Source: an uncultured Porphyromonadaceae bacterium (GTDB lineage: Bacteria; Bacteroidota; Bacteroidia; Bacteroidales; Muribaculaceae). Taken from it: DNA of 32,857 nucleotides. Below are positions 8,344 to 18,500 of the stretch, piece after piece. The notes beneath the pieces were generated by a model. It made no database searches. It saw only the letters and a list, made by a program, of their open reading frames with translations, and had not been told where the DNA came from. The stretch lies in assembly GCA_900550395.1 (NCBI GenBank), contig URSD01000028.1, forward strand, positions 1 through 32,857, read 5' to 3'. A program made the position numbers and the translations under genes. Each line of letters begins with the position of its first letter. Position 1 is the first letter of the stretch.

Positions 8344-10317
8344 TCACCAGCCGGGATTCTGGTCGAAGCCTTCGTACATCTGGGTGTCGTCCTTCTTGAG
8401 GGGGAACCAGTAGTGCTTGGCTGTGAACGCGCGCTGGAACAGAGGCTCGGTGTGGAATTCGGCCACGCGTGCGTCGGCGGGGTCGTTGGTCTCGTAGAAC
8501 TTGTCGTCTTCCACGCGGATGAACTCGTGGGAGGTCTTGAGCGTGTACTTGGGCTCGGTGAGGAGCAGCCAGCGCTGGAGGTCGTTGAAGCGCAGACCCT
8601 CGAAGGAGAGCTCTACGGCGCGCTCGCGGCGCACCTCGTCGAGGAAGAGCTCGCGGCTGGCGGTGTACTTGGCTGCCACGTGGCCTGCGCCGCAGCGGTC
8701 GCGGATGACGTTGATGGCGTCGGCGGCTGTCTTGCTGAAGTTGTCGCTCTTGCCTGTGGCGCCCTTGGATGCACCTACTGCCTCGGCATACATCAAGTAG
8801 ATGTCGGCCAGGCGCATGTAAGGCACGTCGGCATTGGGGTTGAGGCCGTAGCCGGCGGCATCGTCCACTTTGTTGCTTGTGTGCGGCACAAGCTTCTGGT
8901 ATAAATAGCCTGTGGAACTGGCATTGAGTATATTGCGCCAGACTCCACCGGTGTAGAGCTGTGCATATTTATCATCTTTGGATGCTTCGCCATTGACATA
9001 CTTGAATCCGTCGAAGACGATGTCGTGGTAGAAGCGAGGGTCGCGGTTCTTGAAGGGATGTGTGATATCCCATTCAGAGTCGGGGTCGTCAAGGGGCAGA
9101 CCGTTGGCCATGCCGTAGTTCTCCACGTAGTTGGCTGTGGGATGGTGCACGAGGTTGTCCCTTGGGGGATCTCCTGAAAGCCAGTTGGGACAGAAGGTGC
9201 CCGCGTAATTGTAGGCGATGTAGGAGTTGGGTCCGCCGTTACCCCAGGCGACTGTGCTGGCGCGGAAAATGGATTCCGTGCTGCCGGGGACGCGACCCTG
9301 GTTGCGTGTGCTCCAGAATATGTCGCTGTAGCATGTGGTGGCGTCGTCGGCTTTCTCGTGGTTGTAGACGTTTTTGTAGTTGAACTCGGCGAGGGCGTAC
9401 TGTGTCTGTCCGCCTTCCACGAGGGTGAGCAGTTCGCCGAAAGCCTTGGCCGCGCGCTCGCAGTACTCGTTGTTATAGGCGTAGGTCATGGTGCCTCCTG
9501 TCTGCGGACCGTTCTCCATCAGGGGCGAACCTGCCCAAAGCAGACTCTTGCCGAGGTAGCCGAGAGCCATGATCTTATTGATGCGGAAATCATTGTGGCC
9601 GATGGTCTTCTTGCCCGTGTTGGTGTTGTCCCAGTTGATGGGCAGCAGGTCGGCGGCCTCGCGGAAGTCGGCGGCACATTTTTCGGCCGCTTCCTGGAAG
9701 GTGAGGCGCTTCTCGGTGGGGCTTTCGCTTGCGGGGATGGTGCGGTCGAGGTAGGGCAGTCCGCCGAGGAACTGCATCATCTCGAAGTGCCACCATGCGC
9801 GGAAGAAGAGCAGCTGGCCGCGGATGAAGCGGCGTTCCTCGTCGTTGCCCACGAAGTTCTCCATGCTCTCGAGGCCGAGGTTGCATTTGCGTATGCAGTA
9901 CCATGCATGGCCGTAGAGGGCATGTTTGTCGGGGTTGGTATCGCGCGAGTCGAGACGGTCGGCGGCCTTGTCAAACCAGAAGCCGGGCTGGCCGAGTGTT
10001 CCGTCCTGCCATGCCCAGAAGTTGCCGAGGTCTACCTGATGCAGCATGTGCCAGTTGCCTTGAGGCACAAGCCACTCGTCGTCGCCGAGGTTCCAGGTGC
10101 AGGTCCAGTAGTGCACGTTCTTGTTGGGCACGCAGTTGTAGATCTCCTCAATATAACCCTGGAAGTTGGTGAAATCCTTGAAGGCGTCCTTGGAGTCGAC
10201 GGTGGAGTCGGGGTCCTTGTCGAGGTAGTCTTCGCAGGAAGTCAGCATCGTGCCGCCGGCGAGAGCCATGGCGGCGCAGGTGATGAATGTGGATATTTTG
10301 AGTTTCATTGCTTTCAT
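8344..10317 (-). CDS. xusB: SusD/RagB-family outer-membrane glycan-binding lipoprotein, pair 1
   Basis: A 657-residue SusD homologue. The lipoprotein signal ends in TMLTSC (lipid Cys28) followed by EDYLDKDPD, the very common 'C-(D/E)xLDxxP' start of mature SusD proteins. The TPR-like region includes the IRGQLLFFRAWWHFEMMQFL signature near residues 165-185. The C-terminal domain includes MRLADIYLMYAEAVGASKG and ERAVELSFEGLRFNDLQRW. Met4 is an alternative start; Met1 gives a slightly longer n-region and both keep the signal. The gene starts 4 nt after the first SusC gene ends, which is typical of a SusCD pair. Expected to bind xylan polymer or oligosaccharide at the surface; it corresponds to XusB. 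Confidence 0.93.
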   Translation of the reverse strand: MKAMKLKISTFITCAAMALAGGTMLTSCEDYLDKDPDSTVDSKDAFKDFTNFQGYIEEIYNCVPNKNVHYWTCTWNLGDDEWLVPQGNWHMLHQVDLGNFWAWQDGTLGQPGFWFDKAADRLDSRDTNPDKHALYGHAWYCIRKCNLGLESMENFVGNDEERRFIRGQLLFFRAWWHFEMMQFLGGLPYLDRTIPASESPTEKRLTFQEAAEKCAADFREAADLLPINWDNTNTGKKTIGHNDFRINKIMALGYLGKSLLWAGSPLMENGPQTGGTMTYAYNNEYCERAAKAFGELLTLVEGGQTQYALAEFNYKNVYNHEKADDATTCYSDIFWSTRNQGRVPGSTESIFRASTVAWGNGGPNSYIAYNYAGTFCPNWLSGDPPRDNLVHHPTANYVENYGMANGLPLDDPDSEWDITHPFKNRDPRFYHDIVFDGFKYVNGEASKDDKYAQLYTGGVWRNILNASSTGYLYQKLVPHTSNKVDDAAGYGLNPNADVPYMRLADIYLMYAEAVGASKGATGKSDNFSKTAADAINVIRDRCGAGHVAAKYTASRELFLDEVRRERAVELSFEGLRFNDLQRWLLLTEPKYTLKTSHEFIRVEDDKFYETNDPADARVAEFHTEPLFQRAFTAKHYWFPLKKDDTQMYEGFDQNPGW

Positions 10318-10321
10318 GATG

Positions 10322-13300
10322 TTAGAGTGAGAACTTCACGCCGAGGTTGAAGCGGCGGGTTGTCGGGTAGGCCGAGGCGGCGTAGCCGTAGTTGCTCTCG
10401 CGGTCGTCGGGCATGCGGGTCCAGAGCCAGAGGTTGTTGCCGTTGAGGTAGACCTTGAGGTTGCTCAGGCCGAGTTTCTTGATCCAGCCGGAGCTCCAGG
10501 TGTAGGCTATCTCGACGTTCTTCAGACGGATGTAGGAGCCGTCGTAGATCCACTGTGTGCCGTAGGCGTTGACGTTGGGCGTGGAGAGCCAGCGCGGGTA
10601 GAGCATGTCGCCCGAGCCGTCGGGGGTCCACCAGTCGCGGTGCAGGTCGTAGGCGTTGTTCATCTGGTTCTCGAAGCTGCGGAGGTCGACGGTGCGGCTT
10701 ACGCCCGTCACGCCGTAGAACTGTGCGAAGACGCTGAAGCCTTTCCACTCGAAGCCGAGGGTGGCGTTGTAGGTGTTCTGCGGGGTCTCGGTGTAGCCGT
10801 AGGGCGCCTCGTCGTCGGCGTCGACGGTGCCGTCGCCGTTGAAGTCGACGATGTAGTAGTCGCCGGGCAGGCGCTGGTCGTTAAGCTCGCTGAATGCGGG
10901 CGCGCCGTAGATCATGTCGTAGTTGTTGAGGTAGCCGGCATCGATGTGCGAAGTGTACTGGCCGATGGCGTAGCCTGCCTTCTTGAGGTGGTCGGGCTTG
11001 AGCTTGGGGTCGTCGCGGTCGATGATTTTGTTTTTGGCGTGCGTCATGTTCAGGTTGGCCCATACGCGCATGTCGCGGTTGATGGGGTAGTTGAAGCGGA
11101 GTTCCACCTCGAAGCCCTGGCTCTCGGCGCGGCCGAGGTTGGCCGTGGGAGCGCTGCCGCCGAAGTAGCCGGGCACGGAACGCTCGGCGCCCTTGACGAG
11201 GATGTCCTTACGCTTGTCCTTGAAGATTTCTACGGAGCCGGCGAACATGTCGTTGAGGAAGCCGTAGTCGATACCGAAGTTCATCTTCGTCACCTTCTCC
11301 CAGTGTGCGTCGGGATTGCCCATCATTGTCTGATAGTAGAAGGTGTAGGGGCTGGTGTTGCCCGGGCGTGCGGAGCCGTCCATGATGGCGTTGCCGCCGA
11401 AGGCCCACTGGTCCATGTAGAGCCAGCGGTCGCCGGTGTCGTCGCCGATCTCGCCGTAGCTGGCGCGGATCTTGAGGTTGTTGACGTAGGGCAGGAGGGC
11501 CTTGAAGAAAGGCTCGCCGCTGATGCGCCAGCCTATGGCGCCGGAGTTGAAGAAGCCGAAGCGGTAGCCCTTGCCGAACTTCTCGGAGCCGTTGTAGGCG
11601 CCGTTGTACTCGACCATGTAGCGGCCGTCGAAGCTATAGGTGGTACGGAACACCCAGTCCTCGCGGTAGCGGGGAATCTCGCTGCCGTAGGCATCCTCCT
11701 GGCGTGTCCATACAGCTGTGGCGCCCACATCGTGCTTGCCTGCGAACTGGCGTGCCCAGTTGAGCTGGAGCTGATAGTTGACGTGGCGCTGTGTCTTGGC
11801 ATTCTGAATCTCGCCGGAGTGCTGGTTAAGGCTGGGGTCGGTGCGATAGTCGAAGTGGGTGGTGCCGTCGTAGGACTGCACGGTGGCGATGCCGGTGGCG
11901 GGGTCGATCCATTTGCGGTCGAGTGAGGCGCCGGAGGGAATCTCGATGCCTCGCTTGCTCTCGACGAAGAGGTTGTCCCAGGAAATCATGCCGCGGAAGT
12001 TGAGGCCCTTGGTGATCATGCTGAGGTCCTGCTCCAGCACGAAGTCGGTGTTGATGCGCGTGGTGGTCATGCGCATGGTGCCCGCAGAGAGAATGTTGGC
12101 CACGGAGTTGGTGACCTGTGCTGAGTTCTGGGGGTAGAAACCGACAGCGCCGCCTTCGTAGCGGGGCATGAAGATATCGGGTGCAGTGCTGTAGACGGAG
12201 CCCCAGATCTGTGCTGCGCTCCAGTCTACGGTGTACATGCCGGAGCCGTTGAACGGCGTCTTGCGCGAGGAGTTGGAACCGGCCACGTTGACCTTGAAGG
12301 TGGTGGTGGGGGTGATGGAGAAGTCGAGGTTCGAGCGAACGTTCAGGCGGTTGTAGGCGAAGCCTGTGTTGAAGCCGCGGCTGGAGTCGAAGCTGCGGAA
12401 GAGGTCACCCTCGTCCACGAAGTCGACAGCCGTGTAGTAGCGCACGAACTTGGTACCGCCGGAGATGTTGACATAGGCGTTGTAGCTCATGGCGTGATCC
12501 TTGAAGAGCTCGTCCTGCCAGTCGACGTTGGGGTAGCGCTCGATGTCCTCGATGGAGGTGCGGTAGCGGTACTTGTTGATGCGCGACTGGGGAATGAGGT
12601 AGCTCCAGGAGTTGGGGCTGAGTGCGAGCTCGTGCTCGATGACCTTGTTGTGGAGCATGAGGGCGTCGTAGGAGTCATACTTGTCCGGGAGGCGCGAGAT
12701 GGTCTTCATTGTTGCGGTGAAGCCTACGTCGATTTTGGCCTTGCCCTCGGCGCCGCGCTTGGTGGTGATGAGGATTACGCCGTTGGCGCCCTTCACACCA
12801 TAGACGGCGGTGGCCGATGCGTCCTTGAGCGCGGAGATGGACTCCACGGAGCTGATGTCGACGGAGCTCATGGGGCGCTCGATGCCGTCGACGAGCACCA
12901 GGGGCGAGGAGCCGTTCCAGGAGGAAGCGCCGCGGATGGTGATCTGAGGCTCTTCGTCGCCGGGCATACCGCTGCTCTGCGTGGTGGTGACGCCGGGCAT
13001 ATTACCGGTGAGGGCAGCGCCGATGTCATGAACGCCGGCTGCGCGCTCGAGGACGGCGCCTGAGGTCTGCGTGATGGCACCTACGATGGATGCCTTCTTC
13101 TGCTGGCCGTAGCCCACAACCACCACTTCTTCGAGGGCGTTGGAGTTGGGCTTGAGGGTGACGTCGACAGTGGTGCGTCCGTTCAGTTTGATTTCTTGTG
13201 CTTCCATGCCCACGTAGCTGAATGTGAGCGATGCGGTCTTGACGTTGGGCACCTGGATGGTGTAGTTGCCGTCAATGTCGGTGGTCACGCCCGCGTTCTT

Positions 13301-13453
13301 GCCTTTGAGCATTACGCTGACGCCGATCAGGGGCTCGCCCGTATCGTCGACCACAGTACCCGACACGTTCTCCGCCTGGGCCGAGAAGGCGCTGCAAAGC
13401 AGGATGAGTGTCAGCACTGAAATGCATCGAAATAATTTCTTTACATTTTCCAT
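10322..13453 (-). CDS. xusA: SusC-family TonB-dependent outer-membrane transporter, pair 1
   Basis: A 1043-residue SusC homologue with full domain order: signal peptide (1-27, ending AQA), carboxypeptidase-regulatory-like domain (28-101, with GEPLIGVSVMLKG and DGNYTI), TonB box (about 109-116, EVVVVGYG), plug (about 117-240, with LVDGIERPMSSVDISSV and VYGVKGANGVILITTKRG), then a 22-strand-type barrel ending NLGVKFSL. It imports xylan oligosaccharides across the outer membrane using TonB energy together with the SusD lid encoded 4 nt downstream. The 142-nt leader upstream (13454-13595) shows no TAnnTTTG promoter but has a small hairpin; expression is most likely by readthrough from the GH43 gene. 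It corresponds to XusA. Confidence 0.95.
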   Translation of the reverse strand: MENVKKLFRCISVLTLILLCSAFSAQAENVSGTVVDDTGEPLIGVSVMLKGKNAGVTTDIDGNYTIQVPNVKTASLTFSYVGMEAQEIKLNGRTTVDVTLKPNSNALEEVVVVGYGQQKKASIVGAITQTSGAVLERAAGVHDIGAALTGNMPGVTTTQSSGMPGDEEPQITIRGASSWNGSSPLVLVDGIERPMSSVDISSVESISALKDASATAVYGVKGANGVILITTKRGAEGKAKIDVGFTATMKTISRLPDKYDSYDALMLHNKVIEHELALSPNSWSYLIPQSRINKYRYRTSIEDIERYPNVDWQDELFKDHAMSYNAYVNISGGTKFVRYYTAVDFVDEGDLFRSFDSSRGFNTGFAYNRLNVRSNLDFSITPTTTFKVNVAGSNSSRKTPFNGSGMYTVDWSAAQIWGSVYSTAPDIFMPRYEGGAVGFYPQNSAQVTNSVANILSAGTMRMTTTRINTDFVLEQDLSMITKGLNFRGMISWDNLFVESKRGIEIPSGASLDRKWIDPATGIATVQSYDGTTHFDYRTDPSLNQHSGEIQNAKTQRHVNYQLQLNWARQFAGKHDVGATAVWTRQEDAYGSEIPRYREDWVFRTTYSFDGRYMVEYNGAYNGSEKFGKGYRFGFFNSGAIGWRISGEPFFKALLPYVNNLKIRASYGEIGDDTGDRWLYMDQWAFGGNAIMDGSARPGNTSPYTFYYQTMMGNPDAHWEKVTKMNFGIDYGFLNDMFAGSVEIFKDKRKDILVKGAERSVPGYFGGSAPTANLGRAESQGFEVELRFNYPINRDMRVWANLNMTHAKNKIIDRDDPKLKPDHLKKAGYAIGQYTSHIDAGYLNNYDMIYGAPAFSELNDQRLPGDYYIVDFNGDGTVDADDEAPYGYTETPQNTYNATLGFEWKGFSVFAQFYGVTGVSRTVDLRSFENQMNNAYDLHRDWWTPDGSGDMLYPRWLSTPNVNAYGTQWIYDGSYIRLKNVEIAYTWSSGWIKKLGLSNLKVYLNGNNLWLWTRMPDDRESNYGYAASAYPTTRRFNLGVKFSL

Positions 13454-13505
13454 GTGTTGGTAATTGGTTGGTTCAGGTTGTTAAAGTGTTTTCTCTTTTT
13501 CCTTT

Positions 13506-13523
13506 GCCGGATCGCTGTCCGGC
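13506..13523 (-). repeat. Small hairpin in the leader between GH43 and the first SusC gene
   Basis: A perfect 6-bp stem (13506-13511 with 13518-13523) has a 6-nt loop. It lies about 53 nt upstream of the first SusC start codon and 180 nt after no visible promoter. On the minus strand it is followed by an A/G-rich stretch rather than T, so it is not an intrinsic terminator. It may shape the 5' region of the SusC mRNA; that is inference. Confidence 0.5.
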
Positions 13524-13595
13524 GTGATGTGATGAAAGGTTTGCGTTTTTTTTCTTGGTTGTTCTCCTTATACGATTTTAGATTTTAGGTTTATA

Positions 13596-15326
13596 TTATT
13601 TATTAAATGTGTTGTGTGCGGATGTGGCGTAAGGGCCGACCACTGTGCCTGTGAAGCCGCCGGCGGCAGCTGTGGAGGTGTGGCGGGCGTCGACGCCCGT
13701 GGCTACGGTGCGGGGCTCGGCCTGCCCGGGGAGGACGTAGCTGAAATCGAAGGTGAGTCCGTCGGGGCTGCTGACGGCGAGGGTGACGGTGGCTTCGGAG
13801 GCGTCGACCGGCTCGGAGGCGATGGTCTCGATGCCTTCGGGGCTCACTTTGTCGACGAAGATGCACTGCGCGCCGTCATCGCCGATGCCGCGGCCGAGCA
13901 GATACTGGTGCTTCTCGTCCTTGAACAGGAGCAGACCGGCGCACTGCGAGGCGCTGTCGGGGAGGAAAGTCATGGTGGCGGAGCAGTCGAAGGCGTGGTG
14001 CTGGAGGCGGCGCGCCACAAAGGCGGGAGTGGCCTTCTCGGTGGCGCTCACGGGCGCGCACTTGAGCGCGAGCATGCCGGGACGCTCGGTGAGGCTTACG
14101 ATGTCGGCGGCGGGTGCGCGCAGCGTCATCCAGCGCTGGTCGAGCGCTGTGCTGTCGAAGTTCTCCGTGACGGTGAAGTTGCCGAAGGTGGCGTGTGCGT
14201 CGTCGCGCACTGCGCCGGGACGTGTGCCCGTCATGGCTATGGGCTGCATGTCGGGGTTGATTACGGGCCATCCGTCGGCGGTCCATTCTACGGGCAGCAT
14301 GAACGTCTCGCGGCCGAGGTTCTCGAAACCGGCCTTGGTGGGGCGGCAGGCGAGGAAAACGGCCCACCAGTCGCCCTCTGCGGTCTGGATGAGGTCGGCG
14401 TGGCCGGCGCATGTGATGGGATTGGTACGCTCGCGGTCAAGGTTGCGCTGCGTCAGGATGGGATTCTTCTCGTAGGGAGTGAAGGGTCCGAAGGGTGACG
14501 GACCGCGGTAGATGACTTCGCTGTGCCAGTCGCCGGTGCCGCCCTCGGCGGTCATCAGGTAATATGTGCCGTTGATTTTATAGATGTGGGGACCTTCGCA
14601 CCAGATGGGCTTGTCCTGCGGTCGCCAGCCTTTGTTGACGACAATCTTGCGCTCGCCGACGCACTTGTCGGTGGCTGTGTCGAACTCTACCACACGCACG
14701 GTGCGGTGGCCGTCGTATTCGGGCTTGCCGTCGGGGGCGTCGTCGTTGTTGACGATGTATGCCTTGCCGTCTTCGTCAAAGAAGAACGCGGGGTCGATGC
14801 CCTGTACTTCCGGCAGGTAGACGGGGTCGCTCCAGTTGCCTGAGAACGGGTCGGTGGTCTTTACGAAGAAGTTGCCGGCGCCTACGTTGGTGGTAATCAT
14901 GTAGTAGGTCTTGTTGGCCGGGTTGTAGGAGATGGCAGGGGCGAAGATGCCGCCGCTGATGTGCTGTCCGGGGAAGTTCTCGAGTTGTTCGGGGCGGTTG
15001 AGCACGTGGCCTATCTGGCGCCAGTTCACCATGTCGCGGCTGTGGAAGACGGGTACGCCGGGATAGTAGCAGAATGTGGATGTTACGAGGAAATAATCGC
15101 CCTGGCCGTTGGTGCAGACCGAGGGGTCGGAATACCATCCGGGCAGGATGGGGTTGTGGTAGCTTGCGCTGTCCGCAAGCGGACAGATAGCATATATGCT
15201 ATCGCTTCCGGTGTAGACGAAGTCGTCGAACAGGGCTACGCCGGGCACCGGTTCGGTACCCTTCTGAGAGGCGGAGCATGCTGCTGCGAAGACGGTGAGT
15301 GCTGCTATGATTGCGGCGTTTCTCAT
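13596..15326 (-). CDS. GH43-family lipoprotein, beta-xylosidase or alpha-L-arabinofuranosidase type
   Basis: A 576-residue lipoprotein with a signal ending FAAAC (lipid Cys17). A five-blade beta-propeller of family GH43 (about 55-350) carries the three expected acids: Asp67 in GWYSDPS (base), Asp178 in QGIDPAF (pKa modulator) and Glu244 in WCEGPH (acid). A C-terminal concanavalin-like beta-sandwich (about 375-576) is typical of xylan-active GH43 enzymes such as subfamily 12 and its relatives. Known members remove arabinofuranose side chains or terminal xylose; the sequence alone does not decide between them. It is the first gene of the leftward operon, with a regulated promoter 40-50 nt upstream. 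Codons near residues 41-55 contain a cluster of inverted repeats. Confidence 0.9.
   Translation of the reverse strand: MRNAAIIAALTVFAAACSASQKGTEPVPGVALFDDFVYTGSDSIYAICPLADSASYHNPILPGWYSDPSVCTNGQGDYFLVTSTFCYYPGVPVFHSRDMVNWRQIGHVLNRPEQLENFPGQHISGGIFAPAISYNPANKTYYMITTNVGAGNFFVKTTDPFSGNWSDPVYLPEVQGIDPAFFFDEDGKAYIVNNDDAPDGKPEYDGHRTVRVVEFDTATDKCVGERKIVVNKGWRPQDKPIWCEGPHIYKINGTYYLMTAEGGTGDWHSEVIYRGPSPFGPFTPYEKNPILTQRNLDRERTNPITCAGHADLIQTAEGDWWAVFLACRPTKAGFENLGRETFMLPVEWTADGWPVINPDMQPIAMTGTRPGAVRDDAHATFGNFTVTENFDSTALDQRWMTLRAPAADIVSLTERPGMLALKCAPVSATEKATPAFVARRLQHHAFDCSATMTFLPDSASQCAGLLLFKDEKHQYLLGRGIGDDGAQCIFVDKVSPEGIETIASEPVDASEATVTLAVSSPDGLTFDFSYVLPGQAEPRTVATGVDARHTSTAAAGGFTGTVVGPYATSAHNTFNK
15162..15203. 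repeat. Cluster of overlapping inverted repeats inside the GH43 coding region
   Basis: Three inverted repeats occur in 42 bp. The first is 15162-15168 with 15174-15180. The second overlaps it at 15170-15185 (7-bp arms around AA). The third is a perfect 18-bp palindrome at 15186-15203 (GATAGCATATATGCTATC). They lie about 125-165 nt after the start codon, in the segment coding the linker before the GH43 propeller. The first two are mutually exclusive as RNA stems because they share bases 15171-15180. Confidence 0.75.
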
Positions 15327-15367
15327 GGTGCTGACTGTGTTGTTTCTGATTGGTTAGAATTTTTATG

Positions 15368-15375
15368 CAAAATTA
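15368..15375 (-). promoter_or_regulatory. -7 promoter element of the GH43-xus operon
   Basis: On the minus strand this reads TAATTTTG, a full match to the Bacteroidetes TAnnTTTG element. Transcription would start near 15361, giving a leader of about 35 nt. No TTG is present at the -33 position (the region is an A/T-rich tract at 15391-15402), which suggests activator dependence. The operator-like boxes at 15404-15498 lie directly upstream. Confidence 0.75.
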
Positions 15376-15403
15376 GTCAGTGTTAACGTTCTTTTATTTT
15401 TTG

Positions 15404-15498
15404 TGCGTAACGCATATTGTGTCAAGTGTAACAAAACCGTACGCTAAGTGTTAAACACGTTCCGGCAGTGTAACATTTTTATACATTGGTGTAACGCA
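15404..15498 (-). promoter_or_regulatory. Array of GTTAC-core operator-like boxes at 21-bp spacing
   Basis: Read towards the GH43 gene, GTTAC cores occur at 15407-15411, 15428-15432, 15470-15474 and 15491-15495, that is at intervals of 21, 42 and 21 bp. The empty slot holds a degenerate copy (TGTTTAACACT, 15447-15457). Two copies are identical over 9 bp (TGTTACACT at 15425-15433 and 15467-15475); the promoter-proximal one is almost palindromic (TGCGTTACGCA, 15404-15414). Two helical turns between sites would place a bound regulator on one face of the DNA. The likely binder is the AraC-type output domain of the adjacent regulator; that is inference. Confidence 0.7.
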
Positions 15499-15509
15499 CA
15501 TATTGAAAA

Positions 15510-18500
15510 TCAGGAGTTTGCTTCTTCGGGTTTCGCTGCGGCCGCGTATTCGCTCGGTGTGACTCCGAAGAGCCTCTTGAACGATGTTGTGAAGCTGCCG
15601 CTGCTGTTGAAGCCGGTGAGGTCGGCGGCTTCGGCCACGCTGAGGCGCTTCTCGGTGAGCAGGGTCGCGGCGGCGCGCAGGCGCGTGTTGCGGATGAAAT
15701 CGCGCGGCGACTGGTTTGTGATGGACTTGAGGCGGCGGTGCAGGTGGACGCGGCTGAGGCCCACCTCGGCGGCGAGGTATTCGACGGTGAGCTCCGGATT
15801 GGACATCTCGCGGTTGATTACTGCCATGATGCGCGCCATCAGCTTCTCGTCGGTGGACGGTACGGCAATATCGTCGATCTTGTCGTCGTGGGTCTGCCGT
15901 CCCTCGTAGACGTTCTTCAGGCTGCGGTAACGGGCTATAAGGGCCGAAATCTTGCTCCGGACAATCTCGATGTTGAATGGCTTGGTGATATAGTCGTCGG
16001 CTCCGGCCTCTATGGCGCTGATGTTGTCCTCGTCGCGGGTGAGGGCTGTGACGAGTATTACGGGGATGTGGTTCAGCGTGATGTTCTGCTTTATGGCGCG
16101 TGTGAGCGACAGACCGTCCATCACGGGCATCATGACGTCGCTGACCACGAGGTCGAAGTTCTGCCGGAAGAGGAAATCGAGAGCCTCGCGGCCGTTGGAA
16201 CATGCCGTGACACGGTAACGCGACGAGAGTTCGTGACACAGATAGTTGCGTATCTCTTCGTCATCTTCGGCCACAAGTACGCGCGCCTCGGCTGCACGGC
16301 ATTCGTCGTCGGGAGTGTCATCGATGTCGGGCAGCAGTATCGACTTGGTGTCGTTGAAGGGTGTACCGTGGGCCAGACGTTTCGCCCCGGGGATTGCCGC
16401 GTCCGTCTCGGAGTCGGTGTGTACCGCCGGAATGGTGACGGTGAAGCGGCTGCCGGCGCCCTCGTCGGGGTTGTCGGTGACGGAGATAGTACCTCCGTGC
16501 AGCTCTACAAGCTGCTTGGTGAGGTGCAGTCCCACGCCGGTGCCGCCGGCCTGATTGCCGTGCGCCTGATAGAAGCGGTCGAAGATGCGCTCCTTGTCCT
16601 TGTCGGGGACGCCGATGCCGGTGTCGGTGACGCTGATGGTGATGGTGCCGGCGTCGGCATCGGCGCTCAGGCCGATGCTGATGCGTCCGCCTTCGGGCGT
16701 GTACTTGACGGCGTTGGAGAGCAGGTTCATAAGCACTTTGTCGAAGTTGGCGGGGTCTATGTCGGCCTCGATGTCGGGCGACGCGTAGTTGAATACGAGG
16801 CTGATTTTCTTCCCGGCCGTCACCTGGGCGAAGGTCTCGCAGAGGTCGTTGATGAACGATACCAGCGGAGTACGTTCCAGCTGCAGACGCATCTGGTGTT
16901 TCTCAATCTTGCGGAGGTCCATAAGTTCGTCGATGTGGCGCAGAATGCGCTTGGCGTTACGCAGGATGAGACCGTACTCGTGGCGGCGCGATGGGTCGGA
17001 GTCGGTGGCGAGCAGCTTCTGCAACGGGCTGATGACTAGCGACATGGGCGTGCGTATCTCGTGCGAGATGTTGACGAACGACTGAAGGCGAGCCTCGTTG
17101 ATCTGCTCGGTGTGCGTGAGCTTGAGCAGCTCGGCCTTGTGGCGCATGCGCGAGCGCCAGTTGCGTGCCGCGAACCATGCTATCAGCAGAACTGTGAGTA
17201 CGTACAGCGCCTTGGCCCAGGGAGTTGCGAACCAGGGAGCAGCAACGCGCAGCGTGACGGTCTGCACGGCCGATTCGCTGCCGTTGTCGATTGTCTTGAA
17301 TGCCAGCCGGTGGGTGCCGCTTTCGAGATTGTGGAAGTTGACTATGTAGGTGCCGGCCGGGAGGCGTTCCCAGTCACGCCCATCGAGAGAGTAGGCGAAG
17401 ATGACCGACTCGGGGCGTCCCATCTCGCGTGTGCCGAACTCTACGGAGAAGGAATTCTCGTCCGGTCCGAGACTGAAGCGGCGTGCCTCGTGAACAGGAC
17501 TGTCGGAGGGATTGGAGGGGGTGCCGTGCAGGTAGAATCCCACGATGCGGGGCTTCCATTTACGGCCCGGGGCGTCGATGCTGTGCGGGTTGAAGTGGGT
17601 GATACCGCCGGGACCGCCGAAGAAGAGCTCGCCGGCGTCGTCGCGGAATGCTGTGTTCTTGTAGAATTCGTTGCCCTGGAGGCCGTCGTCCACCATGTAT
17701 CCGGCAAAGAGACCCGTCTCTGTGTTGTAGCGTGTAAGACCGGTGTTGAGGCTCATCCACACGTCGTGGCCCTCGCAGCGCACGGCGTAAACCGAATTGG
17801 TGAGCAGGCCGGCGTCGAATCCCGGGCGGGAGACGTCGCCCGTGGCCGGGTCGTAGCACACGATGCCCGATGTGGTGCCGAGCCATATGTTGCCGTCGGC
17901 GTCCTCGTCGATGGAGTAGATGATGTCGTCGCGCAGCAGCGTCTTGATTTCCGGCTGCGCCAGAGATACGTTGCTGACCGTCTGGAGTCCGGAGTATGTG
18001 CCGACGTAGAGGGCGTTGGTCTTGGGCGAATAATGCAGGGCGGCTATCCAGGGGTCGATACTCTTTCGCCATGAGAACGACATATCGGCGTGGCCGGTCT
18101 CAAGGTCGTAGCGTATCAGGCCGGAGTTGAGCATGCCGAGCCACACGCTGTGGTCGCGGTCCTCGGTGATGGCGAAGCAGTGAGTGGCCGGTTCCTCGGG
18201 CGTGCGCACTATGTCGACGGGCTGCAGGTGCCCGGTGGAACGGTCCATGATGCCTACGCCGCGGTTGTAGGTGCCTACCCAGAGATTGTGGTGGCTGTCC
18301 TCGAAGATGCACATCGGCGAGGCGATGTCGTCATTGACGAGGTGGTGTGTCTGGCGGTAGTTGCGGTCGAGGGCGTAGATGCCGTCGTTGTCGGCTCCTA
18401 CCCACAGTGTGCCCTCGTGGTCGCGGAAAATGGCGGAGATGCAGCTGGAGCCTATGACGTCGCGGTCGGCCGACTTGGAACCGATGTAACCGAAAGCGTT

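Noticed and set aside
13454..13595. Search for a separate promoter in front of the first SusC gene
   Set aside because: No TAnnTTTG element and no GTTAC box occur on the minus strand in this gap; the hairpin here lacks a T run, so neither a promoter nor a terminator is supported.
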